Assembly (NCBI RefSeq): GCF_037893015.1
Contig: NC_133665.1
Span: 39,563,537-39,627,536, forward strand
From: Macrotis lagotis
Taxonomy: Eukaryota; Chordata; Mammalia; Peramelemorphia; Peramelidae
Length of the DNA stretch: 64,000 bases
Direction of reading: 5' to 3'
The translations under genes and the position numbers were made by a program. The notes under the pieces are model-generated. The model saw only the letters and a list, made by a program, of their open reading frames with translations. It had not been told where the DNA came from and searched no databases. The number at the start of each line of letters is the position of its first letter. The stretch's first letter is position 1. This document shows positions 46,230 to 57,830 of this stretch, piece after piece.

Positions 46230-46285
46230 TATATATATATATGTATATATATATATTTATATACATGTATATGTATGTATATAGG
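46230..46285 (+). repeat. TA/TATG microsatellite
   Basis: 'atatatatatatgtatatat' then 'gtatatgtatgtatata'. Confidence 0.9.
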
Positions 46286-46604
46286 TGTAGACCAGTCATT
46301 AAGTCTCTGAATGTGTCACAATATTTGCAAAATGGGGATATCATCTGACTGCTAACTTTCCCAGGTTCTTTTTTTTGGAAGAGTTTTGTGAATAGTATAA
46401 ATTGCTAAATAAATAGAATCCATTATTATTACTTTCTTCATTCAATGAATTACTAGTACTGTCACTTAAAACACATATCACCACATCTCTGTGTTAATGT
46501 CATTAGCTTAATATCATTATATATCATTTTTTCCTTTTGCATGATATATAACCAGATATTTTTGTTCCACAAGCATTACAATTTAATTCAAAATCTTTCC
46601 TTTT

Positions 46605-46745
46605 AGAAATCATAGAATTATAAAATGGTGGGGTTAGAAACAGATCTTAGACATCAAGTGCATACCTCAATTTGCATATTAAAGAACTGAAAGTCAGAGA
46701 GTAGCTTTCTTAGGGGTACATAGTCAGGTTGGATAATTCCAGGAA
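46605..46745 (+). repeat. MIR-like SINE
   Basis: 'aatcatagaattataaaatg', 'aagaactgaaagtcagagag', 'gggtacatagtcaggttgg'. Confidence 0.55.
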
Positions 46746-46938
46746 CACATGTCTTTTCTTTGTCTTTATCTTCAAAATTGTGAATATCACTCAAAGTACT
46801 GATCAGTTGTCATTTAGGCCATTTACATTTCAAATAAAAAAAAAAGAATAATATCCTAAAGATGAATTGACAATGGATACCTTTCAGGGTTCCACTATAA
46901 CAGTGCTCCATAGGTTTCCTCTTCTCCAGTAGTTTATT

Positions 46939-47094
46939 TTTTTTTAAATTTTATTTATTTAAGGCAATGAGGTTAAGTAACTTGCCCAAGGTCACATAGC
47001 TAGACAATTATTAGGTGTCTGAGGTGGGATTTAAATTCAGGTCCTCCTGACTCCAGGGCTGGTGCTCTATCCACTGTGCCACCTAGCTGTCCCC
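46939..47094 (-). mobile_element. WSINE1-like SINE, antisense
   Basis: 'aaggcaatgaggttaagtaa', 'cttgcccaaggtcacatagc', 'actgtgccacctagctgtcc'. Flanking duplication ctccagtagttta versus ctgcagtagttta (one mismatch) on either side. Confidence 0.9.
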
Positions 47095-47284
47095 TCTGCA
47101 GTAGTTTAAATACTGGATGAAGTCAAATAATTTAATTTTGGAAAAAAATGACAATTTGCACACTTTTAAAAAACTCATTTGCACAAACATTCCCAAGAGA
47201 AATAAAAATCTGTTCCATGTATATTTGTGTAGATTTGAAACTTCCTTACAGAAATCCTATGAGTGAAGCTTACTTATATAGAAG

Positions 47285-47435
47285 TACTATTGGATCCACT
47301 TGGTCCCATTACTAACTTGTTATATAACTTTAACCAGAGCATACTTCCTCTATGTGCCTCAGTTTCTTCATTTGTAAAATGAGGGGAGTAGATTTAAGCT
47401 ATTTCTAAGGTCTATTCCACTCTGAATACTCCTTC
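47285..47435 (+). repeat. MIR/THER-type SINE
   Basis: 'ctatgtgcctcagtttcttc', 'atttgtaaaatgaggggagt', 'aaggtctattccactctgaa'. Confidence 0.7.
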
Positions 47436-47439
47436 ACAC

Positions 47440-47670
47440 ACTTTATATAGATATAGACATATGCAACACATGTTTGCATGTATATGCAATATATATGTAA
47501 ACAATAGCATTTCTGTATACATACATTTGTATACAGCACAATGCATGTATGCACATGTATATGCACCTATAATTATACAGACATGAGTATATATACATAT
47601 TTATGTGTATATGTATGTATTTATCCCCTTACATATATGCTTCATAAATATTTAGTAAGTGTATGTATAT
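47440..47670 (+). repeat. Degenerate ATAC/ATGT-rich repeat
   Basis: Irregular 'atacatatttatgtgtatat' and 'gtatgcacatgtatatgc' text. An old expanded alternating purine-pyrimidine tract. Confidence 0.7.
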
Positions 47671-47875
47671 GTCTCTAATATTCATTTCAATTTGACTCAT
47701 ATGTGATGAGTTTTAGTCTCTAAACCATAGACTAGAGATTAGTTTAAAAGAAAACTTCAGAAGGAAACTTCATGGAGATTTACAATGGTTACAGAGAAAA
47801 ATTCCATGTTCTAATGGAGTAACAGAGAAATTCTGGCATTGAGAAACATTTCAATAGTATTTCTGAATTATTTTT

Positions 47876-48122
47876 CTTTTGTTGTTGCCCAGTCATATTT
47901 GGCTTTTGTAACTCTTTGTGACTTGTGGACCATACTGTCTATGGAGTTTTCTTGACAATGACAGTAAAAAATGGTTTGCCATTTCCTTCTTGAGTGGATT
48001 AAGGTCAACAGAGTTTGTGACTTGTCCAGGTAACAGAGTTAGTAAAATCAGATTTGAACTCAAGATAAGTCTTCCTGACTCTAGTCCCAGTGCTCTATCC
48101 ACTGAGTCATCTAGTTGGCTCT
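47876..48122 (-). repeat. MAR1-type SINE, antisense, full length
   Basis: 'ttgttgttgcccagtcatat', 'actctttgtgacttgtggac', 'atggtttgccatttccttct', 'gtgctctatccactgagtca'. Confidence 0.88.
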
Positions 48123-48249
48123 AATTTTCTTTTCTTTCCCCCCTTTTTTTAGTAGACTGCTATTCCTATGTCACTTCAAACTATTGTATTCATATCTCTC
48201 TTATAAGACATATGAGTATTAAATAGCAGATAAGTCGTTTTCAATCATA

Positions 48250-48251
<2 letters not shown>

Positions 48252-48281
<30 letters not shown>
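48252..48281 (+). repeat. (TG)15 microsatellite
   Basis: Uninterrupted TG run followed by a G-rich 'ggaggggggg'. Confidence 0.97.
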
Positions 48282-48282
<1 letters not shown>

Positions 48283-48574
48283 AGGGGGGGAAATCAGGAA
48301 GATTTAAATATATCTTTGTGCCATTATGTCACTTAATACAAATTGAAGGTCAGGTTTTAAACTTTAAAGTTAAATTTTTGTAGGTTTTATTATTCTGTGT
48401 TTAAGTGTTTTACAAACATATTTAAACAAATGACAGATAAATTAAATTAAATTAAATTAGGTTCTGTTTGTACTTCATTCTTCTGTCATTTACTATATCC
48501 CATCAAGTAGTATTAAATTATCTTTCTAATTTAATCATTGCATAGTTCCTTAGGATTGTGAATTCCTGATTCTC

Positions 48575-49010
48575 AGAATCTCCCTTGTCATTGTGAGTGA
48601 AATAAAAATGAAAACAAACTATAAAATGCACATCAATTGGTGAATGGCTAAACAAATTTTGTTTCATGAATGCAATCAAATATTACCAAATCACAAGATA
48701 TGATAAATATGAAGGCTACAAGGAGGCATAAGAAAACTTCTATGGAGTGATGAAAAGTGAAAACAATATACATTGTAAAGACAAAAAATGTCAATTGACA
48801 GAATTGACAGAATAAAAAAATTGAAACTGAACACTAATTATTATGACTAAGCTTAACTTTGAAGAAGGAAAATGAAAATATACGTTTCTTTGCAGAGGTG
48901 GGGAATTATGTATGTTAAATATTGCAGATACTCTCAGTCTTAAGTTGGTTCCAACTTTTCCCCCTGCTTTATTATTCTTTGGTTTAAATGGTATAATATT
49001 CTAGGTTGGA
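48575..49010 (+). mobile_element. L1-like 3'-end fragment (second 3' UTR type)
   Basis: 'catcaattggtgaatggcta', 'gtgaaaacaatatacattgt', 'attgaaactgaacactaatt', 'ctttgcagaggtggggaatt', 'atattgcagatactctcagt'. Confidence 0.65.
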
Positions 49011-49540
49011 AAAAGAAAATTAACATATTAGACAGTGAAATTATAAAAGCAAATCAATAATTTTAAAAGAATATAAATTACTTATACAGGCACCTATTGA
49101 ACTTGGAAAATTAGAATTGGTTTATTGTCTAGTATCCATATTAATGAAGTTATGTAGTAATAGAATCAAAATTGGCAGAGCACCTAAAAGTCAATGTAAC
49201 TTTTTCAAGGTTCATATAATTTATTACATAGTTCTTCACTCACTCAACCAGTGGATTTACTACCCTAATATGTTTTGTTTAAACCAATGCTAAATTTAAT
49301 GTGGCCTAAGAACATACCCCTTAGCTTTGGAAATAAATAAGGGATAAACCATACACAAATAATCAAGAATGGAAATATTTTTATTAGAGCAATTAATCTA
49401 GATTAAGAACATAAAAACTACCAGTATTGGAAAGGCAACTGACAATACAATCAATTTTTATTGAATTTTTGTAATTTTTATTTTCCACATTCCTGATTTA
49501 TTCCTACTTATGACAATATACCTGACTTTATTATCTTCAT
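49011..49540. other. AT-rich intergenic DNA, nothing recognised
   Basis: No gene or repeat family recognised. Confidence 0.4.
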
Positions 49541-49544
49541 TCTC

Positions 49545-49695
49545 ATAGAGTTATTGCTGGAGGGGATCTTAGTGTTGTCCTTGGATCATTCTTCAAAGAT
49601 TCAACTTCCCTCCATTACGGATGAGAAAAACTAAGGCCAAATAGTTTAAGGGACTTGTTCAAGGTCACATTAGACAATAGTTGAGCCTTCTCTCC
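49545..49695 (+). repeat. MIR-like SINE
   Basis: 'gttattgctggaggggatct', 'gatgagaaaaactaaggcca', 'ggacttgttcaaggtcacat'. Confidence 0.6.
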
Positions 49696-50299
49696 TTGTT
49701 TCCTTCTGAAATATAATCTAATAATTTAGGAAGGCTCTGAGATGTGTTTTGTAGGGAAAGACATATGACAAGTTTAGAAAAGAGAATGCAGCATTAAAGT
49801 ATTGGGGTTTAAAAGTAGAACGTGTTTGTATCTATATTCAATGGCTGTTAATTATGATAAAAAAAGAACTACTTATTTCAAAGAAGCAGGACAAATAGCT
49901 TCTAAGAATCTTAACTATTTTAAAATTTCAGTAGTATTTTTATGAGCCAAAAAATTAGCTTTTGAATGTATCAAGAACAGTCTTTAAAAATGGAATCGCC
50001 AACATAACCTTTGTTTAGATGCAATACTCAACTAGCACAGATGTGACTCTTCAATCTATTCTGATAATATATGAATATGGCATGCATATACCATGGAATA
50101 TTGGTTAGTTCTTGTCCTTTGTTAGAGAAGACATGATACATATTAAAATTCAATAAAACTGCATCTGAATATAAAAAACAAAGAAACATGTTAATTTCCT
50201 TTAAAATGTTCAAGGTATGTGAAATTGAAAGGAGAAATGTTCTCTGGACAGAATGAAAAGAACAGGGAAAAGCAGGGATTGGGATGGAGAGGTGTTTTG

Positions 50300-50302
<3 letters not shown>

Positions 50303-50337
<35 letters not shown>
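50303..50337 (+). repeat. (TG)n microsatellite
   Basis: About 17 TG units after a 'gttttgttttgtg' run-in. Shadow frames on both strands. Confidence 0.97.
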
Positions 50338-50339
<2 letters not shown>

Positions 50340-53270
50340 GAGAAGAGATGGTTGCAACCTGATAAAGTTTCTGTTAAACCCCAAATATTTAGCACTGAGC
50401 CTAGCATTGAGTCTGACCAGAAAACCCAAACTGATTTCATCTACCTCTGTAAAAAGTGCATTCAAATGACTTTGAAATATAAAGTCAAGGGAAAAAAATC
50501 AACAACAAAACAAAACATTGAAACCAACTTGCAGAAGAAAGATGAGCAACCTAGGCAGGGACATAGCAGTTTTTCAGCTTTGTTTGCTCTTTCATTCCCA
50601 AAGTGGTTGTCATTAGCTTATGAAAATATTTCTCTAGTTTCTTACTCTACAATGCCTAGGCAAACACTGTGATCCCCATTCTACACCAGGTATTGGAACA
50701 TGCAATCTTGTCACTCACATGATGCCTTCCAAGTCCTCTTCATGTTCTCTGAATTTAACAGAAAAACATATGCAAGAATATGTAATATCTTTTCTCTCCA
50801 TTTCTCCTGACACTTTCAGTTAAAGTTAAAAATGGAATTATAATTAAACAAAATATGAATTTCATATTTCTTACAATGAATTTTCTTATCATAACCTTGT
50901 GCTGATTAGGCTCTGAAATTCTTGGGCGGGGGGGGAGTGAATTAAACTCAGTTTAAGATGCATAAATGATTTAATGGTCAAAATCTATGTACCCAAGGCT
51001 GCTCAATTTTATCCTCTTCTCTAGTCCCCTGTGTCACAGTGTCAAACAAGCAAAAGTCAATGCAGGATCCCAGGAGGTCCTCCTTCTCATTGGTCTTCCA
51101 AAGTAAGCAGCTGAAAAAATGCTCAGATTTAAGCAGCACCACATCTAGATTCCCCTGGATGCAATGTACTCTCCCTCTTGGCTGGAAAAATGCCAGTCTG
51201 CTCAAGGAGATAATTGACCACAAACCAGCCTGACTGACAGGTTGTCTAACTGCTGGGAAATGCCAACTGTGCCAATCGGACCCTCAAAGGGAGGTCTTTT
51301 CTCCTTGGAATTGAAGCCGAACTAGCCTCATCTTCCTGTAAAACCATCAGTTTTCTTCTTAACTTCCCTAGGAATTAAATAAGAATGTTTTATTCCATAT
51401 CCCTCCTCTCTTCTAGGCTTAATTAAAAAACAAACAAACAACAAAAATCTCTGGTTCCCACCTTAGTGCTTCTCCCTAAGATTCTCTGGGCTCTGTGCAC
51501 TAGAACAGAGAGTTGGACAAAATGAAAACAAGAGCCTCTCCCATCATCATGGAAATTATTGACTCTAATTTTATTTCTCCCTCAAATGCTGCCATAGAAC
51601 AGGGCTTATCTCACCAAGTGTTAGCGTAATTTAATTTTTTTAACCTCAAATGTTCAGTTTCAAGGGGATTCCTTGCCCCTCAGCTGCTTAAACCCTTCAT
51701 ACCCTAATCCCCCAAACTCTTACTCTCAAATTTATGATTGACAAGGGATAATTTAAAATTCACAGGTCCATAGAATTCCAAGAGATTCCTGGGCTTCAGA
51801 ACCCAGGAACTTGGCTCATCTGATTAGAACCACTCAGGTCACATATTGGGCCTGCAGAGTTGCCAATTACATAGAAATTATCCTGCTTGGTAACAGCAAG
51901 GGGAGTTCTCTAATACCTTACTTTAATTGTTGCCTGCACACTAATTTTTTAATGACCTGTCTCTTGGTTTATAAATTTACAATAGGAGCCACTTAAAACT
52001 ATGGTTCCCATATTGCTTTGTGGAACTAATTCGAGCACTTGGTGTGCCTTTCTTCATAGGGGAGGGTGTCTTAACCTTTTCCAACATCTTGAGCATAATG
52101 CTCAGTGTGTTCAGCCTATTCCTTTTCTCCCAAGGAGAAACATGGCAAGAAGGTCACACTAGGAGTCAGAGGTATAGGGACAATAAATACACTTCAGTGA
52201 CAGAGTGGAGCTTAGACACCAAAGTCTCATGGAGGTTCTTTGAATTTTTGATAGATATTTTGAATATAGTTTAAATATTTTGATTGATATTTTGTTTTAT
52301 TTTCTTTATAGTCAAATCCAGGGGGGGGGGGGCATCTCTCTAGATGTAAAATCTGAAACCCTTCCTCTCCTGTTTTTATTAATTTCCACAGTCTTCTAAC
52401 CACAAACTTTTATTGACAAAAATTTACCACTGGCCGGGAGCTCTTCACTCATCCCTAGTGCCTCCTTTTCCTTCCCGCCCTTCCCTGCAGTGCCGCGCCC
52501 CCCCCCCCCCCCCCCTACAAAATCCTACCAAACCTTTTTTTGAGAATTGCTGAGAGGGACTCTAGAGTGACTCTGTAGTAGTGGTGATGCCAAAAGAAAA
52601 TGCATGTGCAGAGGACAGAGGTAGGGAAGTAGGGAGGAGTAGAGGAGGCGATGGCAAGGGACGAGAAGGGGCTTCTTTCCCAGTTCCCATGCTCTTTCTT
52701 TAGAGCACTTCCCTATTGTAGGAGTCTTAGTCTTTGCCTTATCTTCGCCTCCAGTTAGTCCAACTGGAGTACGCCGGATGTGGCTCTCGAAGCCTCGGTT
52801 TGTCCTCTTTGGGGTTAAATTGATGGCTGACACTTCCACTAGGAACGATAGTCAGACAGTGGAGGAGATTACCTAGGAAAAACAGGATGGGGGCAAGTAT
52901 TCTCTGGTACCTCCCCGCCCCCCCCCTTCAGGGAACCATCATTCTCTTTTGGAACCATCATCCTCTCTGTCCCTTGTGGCTTTCTCCCTCCTCCCCTATC
53001 TCCCCCTCCCCCTCCCCAATCGCCTTCCAGTTTTTTCTCCCCAAGCACAAATACTGAACTAGTATTTCTGTAGGGAAATGAATGAAATAGCAGTGCTGGT
53101 ACCCTTATTCCTGAACATGTAATTCTTAACCCTCTAGTATGAATAGTTCTAAATTATTGTACATGATCCGGTGAATCTCACTTCTTTTTTTTCTCTTTAC
53201 CCCTCCCCTTTCTTCTTCCAGTTCTTGTCACTCCAAAGTCTGTCTTCAAGACAGTTTAGAAGTCCTAGAT
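50340..53270. other. Mostly unique non-coding DNA 3' of FOXB2
   Basis: I recognise almost no interspersed repeats here, in contrast to the preceding 50 kb. It contains a G12 run (52321-52332) and a C18 run (52498-52515), plus C-rich tracts near 52913-53010. No exon supported. Such repeat-poor flanks beside developmental genes often hold enhancers; that is inference. Confidence 0.45.
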
Positions 53271-53274
53271 TCTT

Positions 53275-53440
53275 TAGAGGAAGCAATCAGCAACCCCTTC
53301 ATTTGGCAGGAGAGGAAATTGAGGTCCAGACATAGGGAAGGACTTGCCCGAGGTCATACTAAGAGTTGCTAGTGTCACAGTTGAAATTAGGACATAAACT
53401 TCGTGACTTTCCAAGTCGTTTTCTTTAAGCCACCCCCACC
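53275..53440 (+). repeat. MIR-like SINE
   Basis: 'aaccccttcatttggcagga', 'gaggaaattgaggtccagac', 'acttgcccgaggtcatacta'. Confidence 0.65.
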
Positions 53441-53769
53441 TTGGGAAGCCTTAATCAAAGCTGAGACAACCGAAGTCAAATAAACAGATGCTTCTGTAGA
53501 GCACTTCCACCAGCTGCTCCTCTCCATCAATGAGGCGTGGACCTATATTTTTTTGAGAGTAAAATTAAACTCTAGCCCATGATTATTAACAGCTAGTCAT
53601 GTTGTCTGGTTGTGGATTGCCTTCTTAAGAAGAGATGGTGAAGCTATTTTGGGAAGCAGGGGAAATTGTCACCTAAGTGGAAATGCGTGGATGTTCGGAA
53701 CCTTGGCCTGAATCGAAATGCAACCTATCCAAATCTTGCCATTGCCTTGTTCTTGGGAAATGAATTATA

Positions 53770-54700
53770 GGGGGCGAGAATTGAAGTGAGAAACAGAACT
53801 CTATTCCCCTCCTCTCCTCCCCCCGTGTCTATTCTTGGACCAAGGTCGGGCTCCCAAACTCGAAAGCTCGGGCAGTCGGGAGAGCAACCGAAAGCTGGTT
53901 CAGTTGAAGAGAGGACTACCTAAGGAGCTGCATTTGATTTGTTAGAGGTTTGCAGGTTTTCTGCAGTAAATTTCATTCAGTAGTTCAAGAATGCAAAACC
54001 CAGGAGGGCTGGGGGCCGGGGCACTAATAGACAGCTTAGGAAGTTTAAGCCTTGCTAGCCTGGACCCCAGGGGAAACCCACTGGAGCTCGGGTTTCCCGA
54101 GCGCTGCGGTGGAGGCGGGCGAGCAGATAGCGCGCAACAGGTCAGGATGTTCGGAGAAGTCAGTGTGCAAACACCTCGCTAAGAACTGCGGAGGAGAAGC
54201 AACAAGGTCTAGATGCCGAAGTCCCTCCCCCGGCAAAACCAGATTGAAGAAATGTGTCTTGTTCAAGCCCCAGAAAAAGGAGGCAAAAAGCGGATGCGGG
54301 GGAAAAGATCAACGAGCGACCTCCTTTTTTCCAGTCTTGGGCCCTAGTTCCTCACTGCCCCCTTCTCTCAGCCCATACCCTCAGATGCTGGGCAACTAGA
54401 AAAATAAAGACAGAAGGAAGCTTCCCTATGGTAGAGTGCCCCCTCCCCACCCCCAATTCATTTTCCATTCCCCTTTAATACCAAAAAACTTCAGGAAAGG
54501 GAAGGTGGTGTGGGCGAGGGCGGGCTCAGGTGGGGCAAGACTGGAGTCGGAACAGATTCAATCAAAGCCACTTTTCTTGCTCCAGATCTCTGCGCTGAGA
54601 AGCTCTTTTGAGTTCAGTGGAAAAAAAAAAAAAGAGAGAAATAAAATGGGGGAAGGGTTGAGCAGCATAAGCAATTTCGAGAAACGGTAAAAGGGGGATG
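53770..54700. promoter_or_regulatory. GC-richer, CpG-containing non-coding block
   Basis: CpG frequency is raised relative to the surroundings ('cgaaagctcgggcagtcggg', 'gagcgctgcggtggaggcgg'). Open frames of 60-115 aa occur in several phases with no family match, so I do not call a gene. It may be a distal CpG island or regulatory element of FOXB2, 2-3 kb past its 3' end. Confidence 0.35.
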
Positions 54701-56229
54701 ACTTAGGGGTATGGAAAGACACTTTCTTTAATGGGCATCTCAGGTTCCTGAGCGGTCTCTTCCCCACAATTGGGACTCAAGCCCCTTTCAGTTTCCATCA
54801 AAGAAATTGAGATTTACATGGGCTAGTCACCCAGGCACTCATGTACGCCTCCGCCCTTGGACTCTTCATAGAAACACTAGAAACAGTAGAGAAGCAAAGT
54901 CACAGAGAAGTTTTAATAGACAACACTGGTGTACAACATAGGCAGACATTAACCTGTCACAATGTCACAACCCGAATGAGGTGGATTAAAGAAGTAAAGA
55001 CTTGTTCGTAAAAAGGGCAGCAGTTGTTCACCACTCAGCCCTCCGCCTTTGTTTTTCCTCCATCTAAAGTTTATTTTGAGTAAAGTGCTATTCCTGTGAT
55101 TTAAAGAAAACAAGTAAAGCAAACATCAAAGTTTTTCCCTCCCCATTCGCTAGTTAAAACTGGAAAACTCATTGGAAGGAGATTCACACCAAGCAACACA
55201 TAAAATATCAAATTTGTGTGAGCGATCAAAGGTGATGGGAAAAGCATTATTCGCTTTTTTTGTTGTTATTCTGGATAAGATGTGAAAAGGGAAAGCCAAA
55301 AGACGCTCCAGTAGATATAAAGAACTTTGGACAAAATTATCTTGCAAATTGTCGAAGAAGGTAAGACAAAACAAAACAGCCACTATGTGTTTCAAGTGGA
55401 CTGTGAAATTTAGAACTTTCAAAAGGGAATTTAACTTGAAAACTTTTTTTAAAAGTAGGATTCCAAGATCCCCGATTGCTTTCCGAATCCTTAAAGGAAA
55501 TTCTTGGATTTTAAAAATTTATCTGCAGTCTGAAATTCTTGTTTCTCTGTTTCACTTGGGTTTTGTTTCTCCAAACTTTACTTCAGGAATCGGGGCTTTT
55601 ACTTTTTAATCCCCTGTAGCTCCCCATTGTGCAGGCTAATTGCTTTAGCTGCTCTTCCCACCCTTCCAAGCCCCACCCCGGCAAGAGAGCTGAGAAACTC
55701 AACTGACTTTCCAAAAAATACTTTGTGGTTTTTTTAAAAAGAAGGTATGTAATTTATTAGACTTCAGTCGGTCGTCTCCCTTTCCCTAAATCCAGGCGCA
55801 AAGGAACCAAAGCAAGGGATAACGTAGGGAAAAATCGATTTTCCCCTTTACCACAGTGAAATTTCTTTATTTTACTTATTTTTATCTTGGAAATTTAAGA
55901 TACGTTACTAAACAGATTCAAGGAAGGTGTAATTGCCCTTGGTAGCCTTAAGTATTTTTCCCTTTCAGCAAGAATATTTGGCCATGTTGGTTTTAAAACT
56001 CAACACCTGGCCCACCCCGGGTCCCAGGAACTTTTATACGGTCCAGGGAAGGTCAGAATTGAACGCAGTTTGGCACAGAATAAAGCTTTTCCCCACCAAC
56101 TTGTTTCGTTCTCTCTCCACATAACTTATTCATATTTATAGTATTGATAACAATAGAAACTCTTACCTGAAAATTGGCTCTCAGTAATCTGATTGTACAA
56201 CATAGTATAAACAGTGACACCAGAAGTGT
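54701..56229. other. Unique non-coding DNA 3' of FOXB2
   Basis: No repeats recognised. The part at 54860-55000 reads as unusually non-degenerate unique sequence (see findings). Confidence 0.4.
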
Positions 56230-56233
56230 TATA

Positions 56234-56239
56234 TTTATT
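56234..56239 (-). terminator. Candidate poly(A) signal (AATAAA) for FOXB2
   Basis: The plus strand reads tttatt, which is AATAAA on the gene strand, about 290 nt past the stop codon. It is the first canonical hexamer I see downstream; further copies occur near 55870 and 55750. If used, the 3' UTR would include the (TC)n tract, transcribed as GA repeats. The motif is common in AT-rich DNA, so this is only a candidate. Confidence 0.3.
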
Positions 56240-56295
56240 AAAACCCATTTAAGCATCCACTCTTTGTGTTTGTTTAAATACATTCTTAATTCAAA

Positions 56296-56297
<2 letters not shown>

Positions 56298-56362
<65 letters not shown>

Positions 56363-56417
56363 TCTCTCTCTCTCCCTCTCCCACCCCCCTTTTCTCTTTC
56401 TCTCTCTCTCTCCCCTT
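56298..56417 (+). repeat. (CT)n tract past the FOXB2 stop codon
   Basis: A pure CT run of about 60 nt (56298-56357) followed by an impure CT/CCCT stretch. On the gene strand this is (AG)n, about 110-230 nt after the stop, and so possibly in the 3' UTR. Confidence 0.97.
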
Positions 56418-56528
56418 CTTCGTTTTTTCCTATTTTGTCGTCTACTTTTCCCTACTGGGAGTAGAGGGGAGTCCTGCCTGACAGTCCAGTGTCTGAAATA
56501 ATCTCCTTTTCCCTTCTCTGTTCACGTT

Positions 56529-57830
56529 TTAAGAGTGCACCAGGACAGAATGTAAGGAATTGCCCTTGTTCTCCGTCGAATTAGAGGGCGTCTGCTCCAG
56601 CAGAGTGGAGGCAGGTGAGGCCGCCGCAGAAGGGCAGATGGGTGGAGGCGGTGGCGGCGGCGCGTTGACCGTCAGAGCGGGTGGCAGGGCAGCTACAGGT
56701 GGCAGGGAGGGAGTGGGCTTGATAGGGACGGGTACTGCCGGCAGAGTCTGTCCAGGAGGGTGGCACAGGGTCTTGACCGGCACTCCAAATGCCCCGTAAT
56801 CTGGGCCCACAGGCACCCCAGCGGCTGCCGCCGCGGCCGCCGCCGCCGCCACAGAGTCCATGACCCCGACGTGCGGCCACATGGAGCTGACCACGTTGCT
56901 GAGCTGGCTAGGCACCGGGTAGCCAAGGTGATGCATCACCGACGCCAAGGGCAGCCCGCCGGCCTGGATCACGCCCTTGTAGTCCCTCCCGATGATGTTC
57001 TCGATGGCGAAGGGATGCTTGAAACCCGAAGAGGAGGCTGCGGCCGCGGCCGCCGCTGCGGCCGCCGAGCCCAGCCCGTAGGGGGGGAACTGGGACAGCC
57101 TGCCCACGCTGCCTACTGCCGCGGCCGCCGCGGCCGCCGCGGCCGCCGCCACCGCCGCCGCCTCCTGCATCTTTCCCGGGTGCGACTGGGGCTGTGGCGG
57201 CGGCGGCGGCGGCGGCTGCGGCGGCGGCTGCTGGGTCTGGAGGTGAGGAGCCTGCGCTGGCTGCGGGGCGGGAGCGGGGGGCTGCTGGTGGAAATAGTGC
57301 ACCATGTGGGGGGGCGGGGGCTGCGGCGGGTGGTGGTGGTGGTGGTGAGCCGAGGGGTGGTGGTGGTGATGGTGGTGGTGGTGGTGGTGAGGGTGGTGCG
57401 GGTGGTGCGGGTGGAGGGGCCCCCCGGGCCCCGCGCCCCCCGCGCCCTTGGCGCCCGCAGTGCCCCCGGGGTGCAAGTGCGGGTGGTCGGCGCGCAGCAC
57501 CTTGAAGCGCTTGCGGCGCCGCAGGAAACTGCCGTTCTCAAACATGTCTCCGCAGTCGGGGTGCAGGGCCCAGAAGCTGCCCTTGCCGGGCTGGTCGGGC
57601 CGCCGCGGGATCTTGATGAAGCAGTCGTTGAAGGAGAGGTTGTGGCGCAGACTGTTCTGCCAGCGCTGCGTGTGCTCCCGGTAGTAAGGGAATCGCTCCA
57701 TGATGAACTTGTAGATGTCGCTCAGGGGCAGCATCTTCTCGGCCGAGTGCTGGATGGCCATAGCGGTCAGCGAGATGTAAGAGTAGGGCGGCTTCTGGTC
57801 GCTGTACGAGCTCTTCCCTGGACGAGGCAT
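56529..57830 (-). CDS. FOXB2: Forkhead box protein B2 (FOXB2), single exon, complete
   Basis: Forkhead (winged-helix) transcription factor acting in the nucleus. The family is known for roles in the developing neural tube and brain, and FOXB2 has been reported to activate Wnt signalling. The 433-residue reading frame is open and uninterrupted, close to the 432 I recall for human FOXB2. The forkhead domain spans about residues 13-107, with the recognition helix [10 protein letters not shown] (base-contact residues N59, R62, H63) and a basic wing-2 tail RRRKRFK (104-110). A His-rich tract (about 140-167), Pro/Gln-rich stretches and three poly-Ala tracts of about 10-11 residues (about 228-238, 256-265, 328-337) separate FOXB2 from FOXB1. 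An eh1-like Groucho/TLE-binding motif, HPFAIENII, lies at 272-280, and the FOXB-family block [14 protein letters not shown] at 361-374. I start at the ATG giving [10 protein letters not shown]. The frame extends 8 codons upstream, but only to a GTG, which is not a credible start here. The chosen ATG has G at -3. Confidence 0.97.
   Translation of the reverse strand: MPRPGKSSYSDQKPPYSYISLTAMAIQHSAEKMLPLSDIYKFIMERFPYYREHTQRWQNSLRHNLSFNDCFIKIPRRPDQPGKGSFWALHPDCGDMFENGSFLRRRKRFKVLRADHPHLHPGGTAGAKGAGGAGPGGPLHPHHPHHPHHHHHHHHHHHPSAHHHHHHPPQPPPPHMVHYFHQQPPAPAPQPAQAPHLQTQQPPPQPPPPPPPQPQSHPGKMQEAAAVAAAAAAAAAAAVGSVGRLSQFPPYGLGSAAAAAAAAAASSSGFKHPFAIENIIGRDYKGVIQAGGLPLASVMHHLGYPVPSQLSNVVSSMWPHVGVMDSVAAAAAAAAAAGVPVGPDYGAFGVPVKTLCHPPGQTLPAVPVPIKPTPSLPPVAALPPALTVNAPPPPPPPICPSAAASPASTLLEQTPSNSTENKGNSLHSVLVHS

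Noticed and set aside
53991..54690. Several 60-115 aa frames near FOXB2
   Set aside because: Overlapping frames in multiple phases of GC-richer DNA, with no family match or splice evidence.
56529..57830. Identity as FOXB1 rather than FOXB2
   Set aside because: The His-rich region, multiple poly-Ala tracts, [13 protein letters not shown] in the forkhead domain and a length of 433 fit FOXB2. FOXB1 lacks the His and Ala tracts and is about 100 residues shorter.
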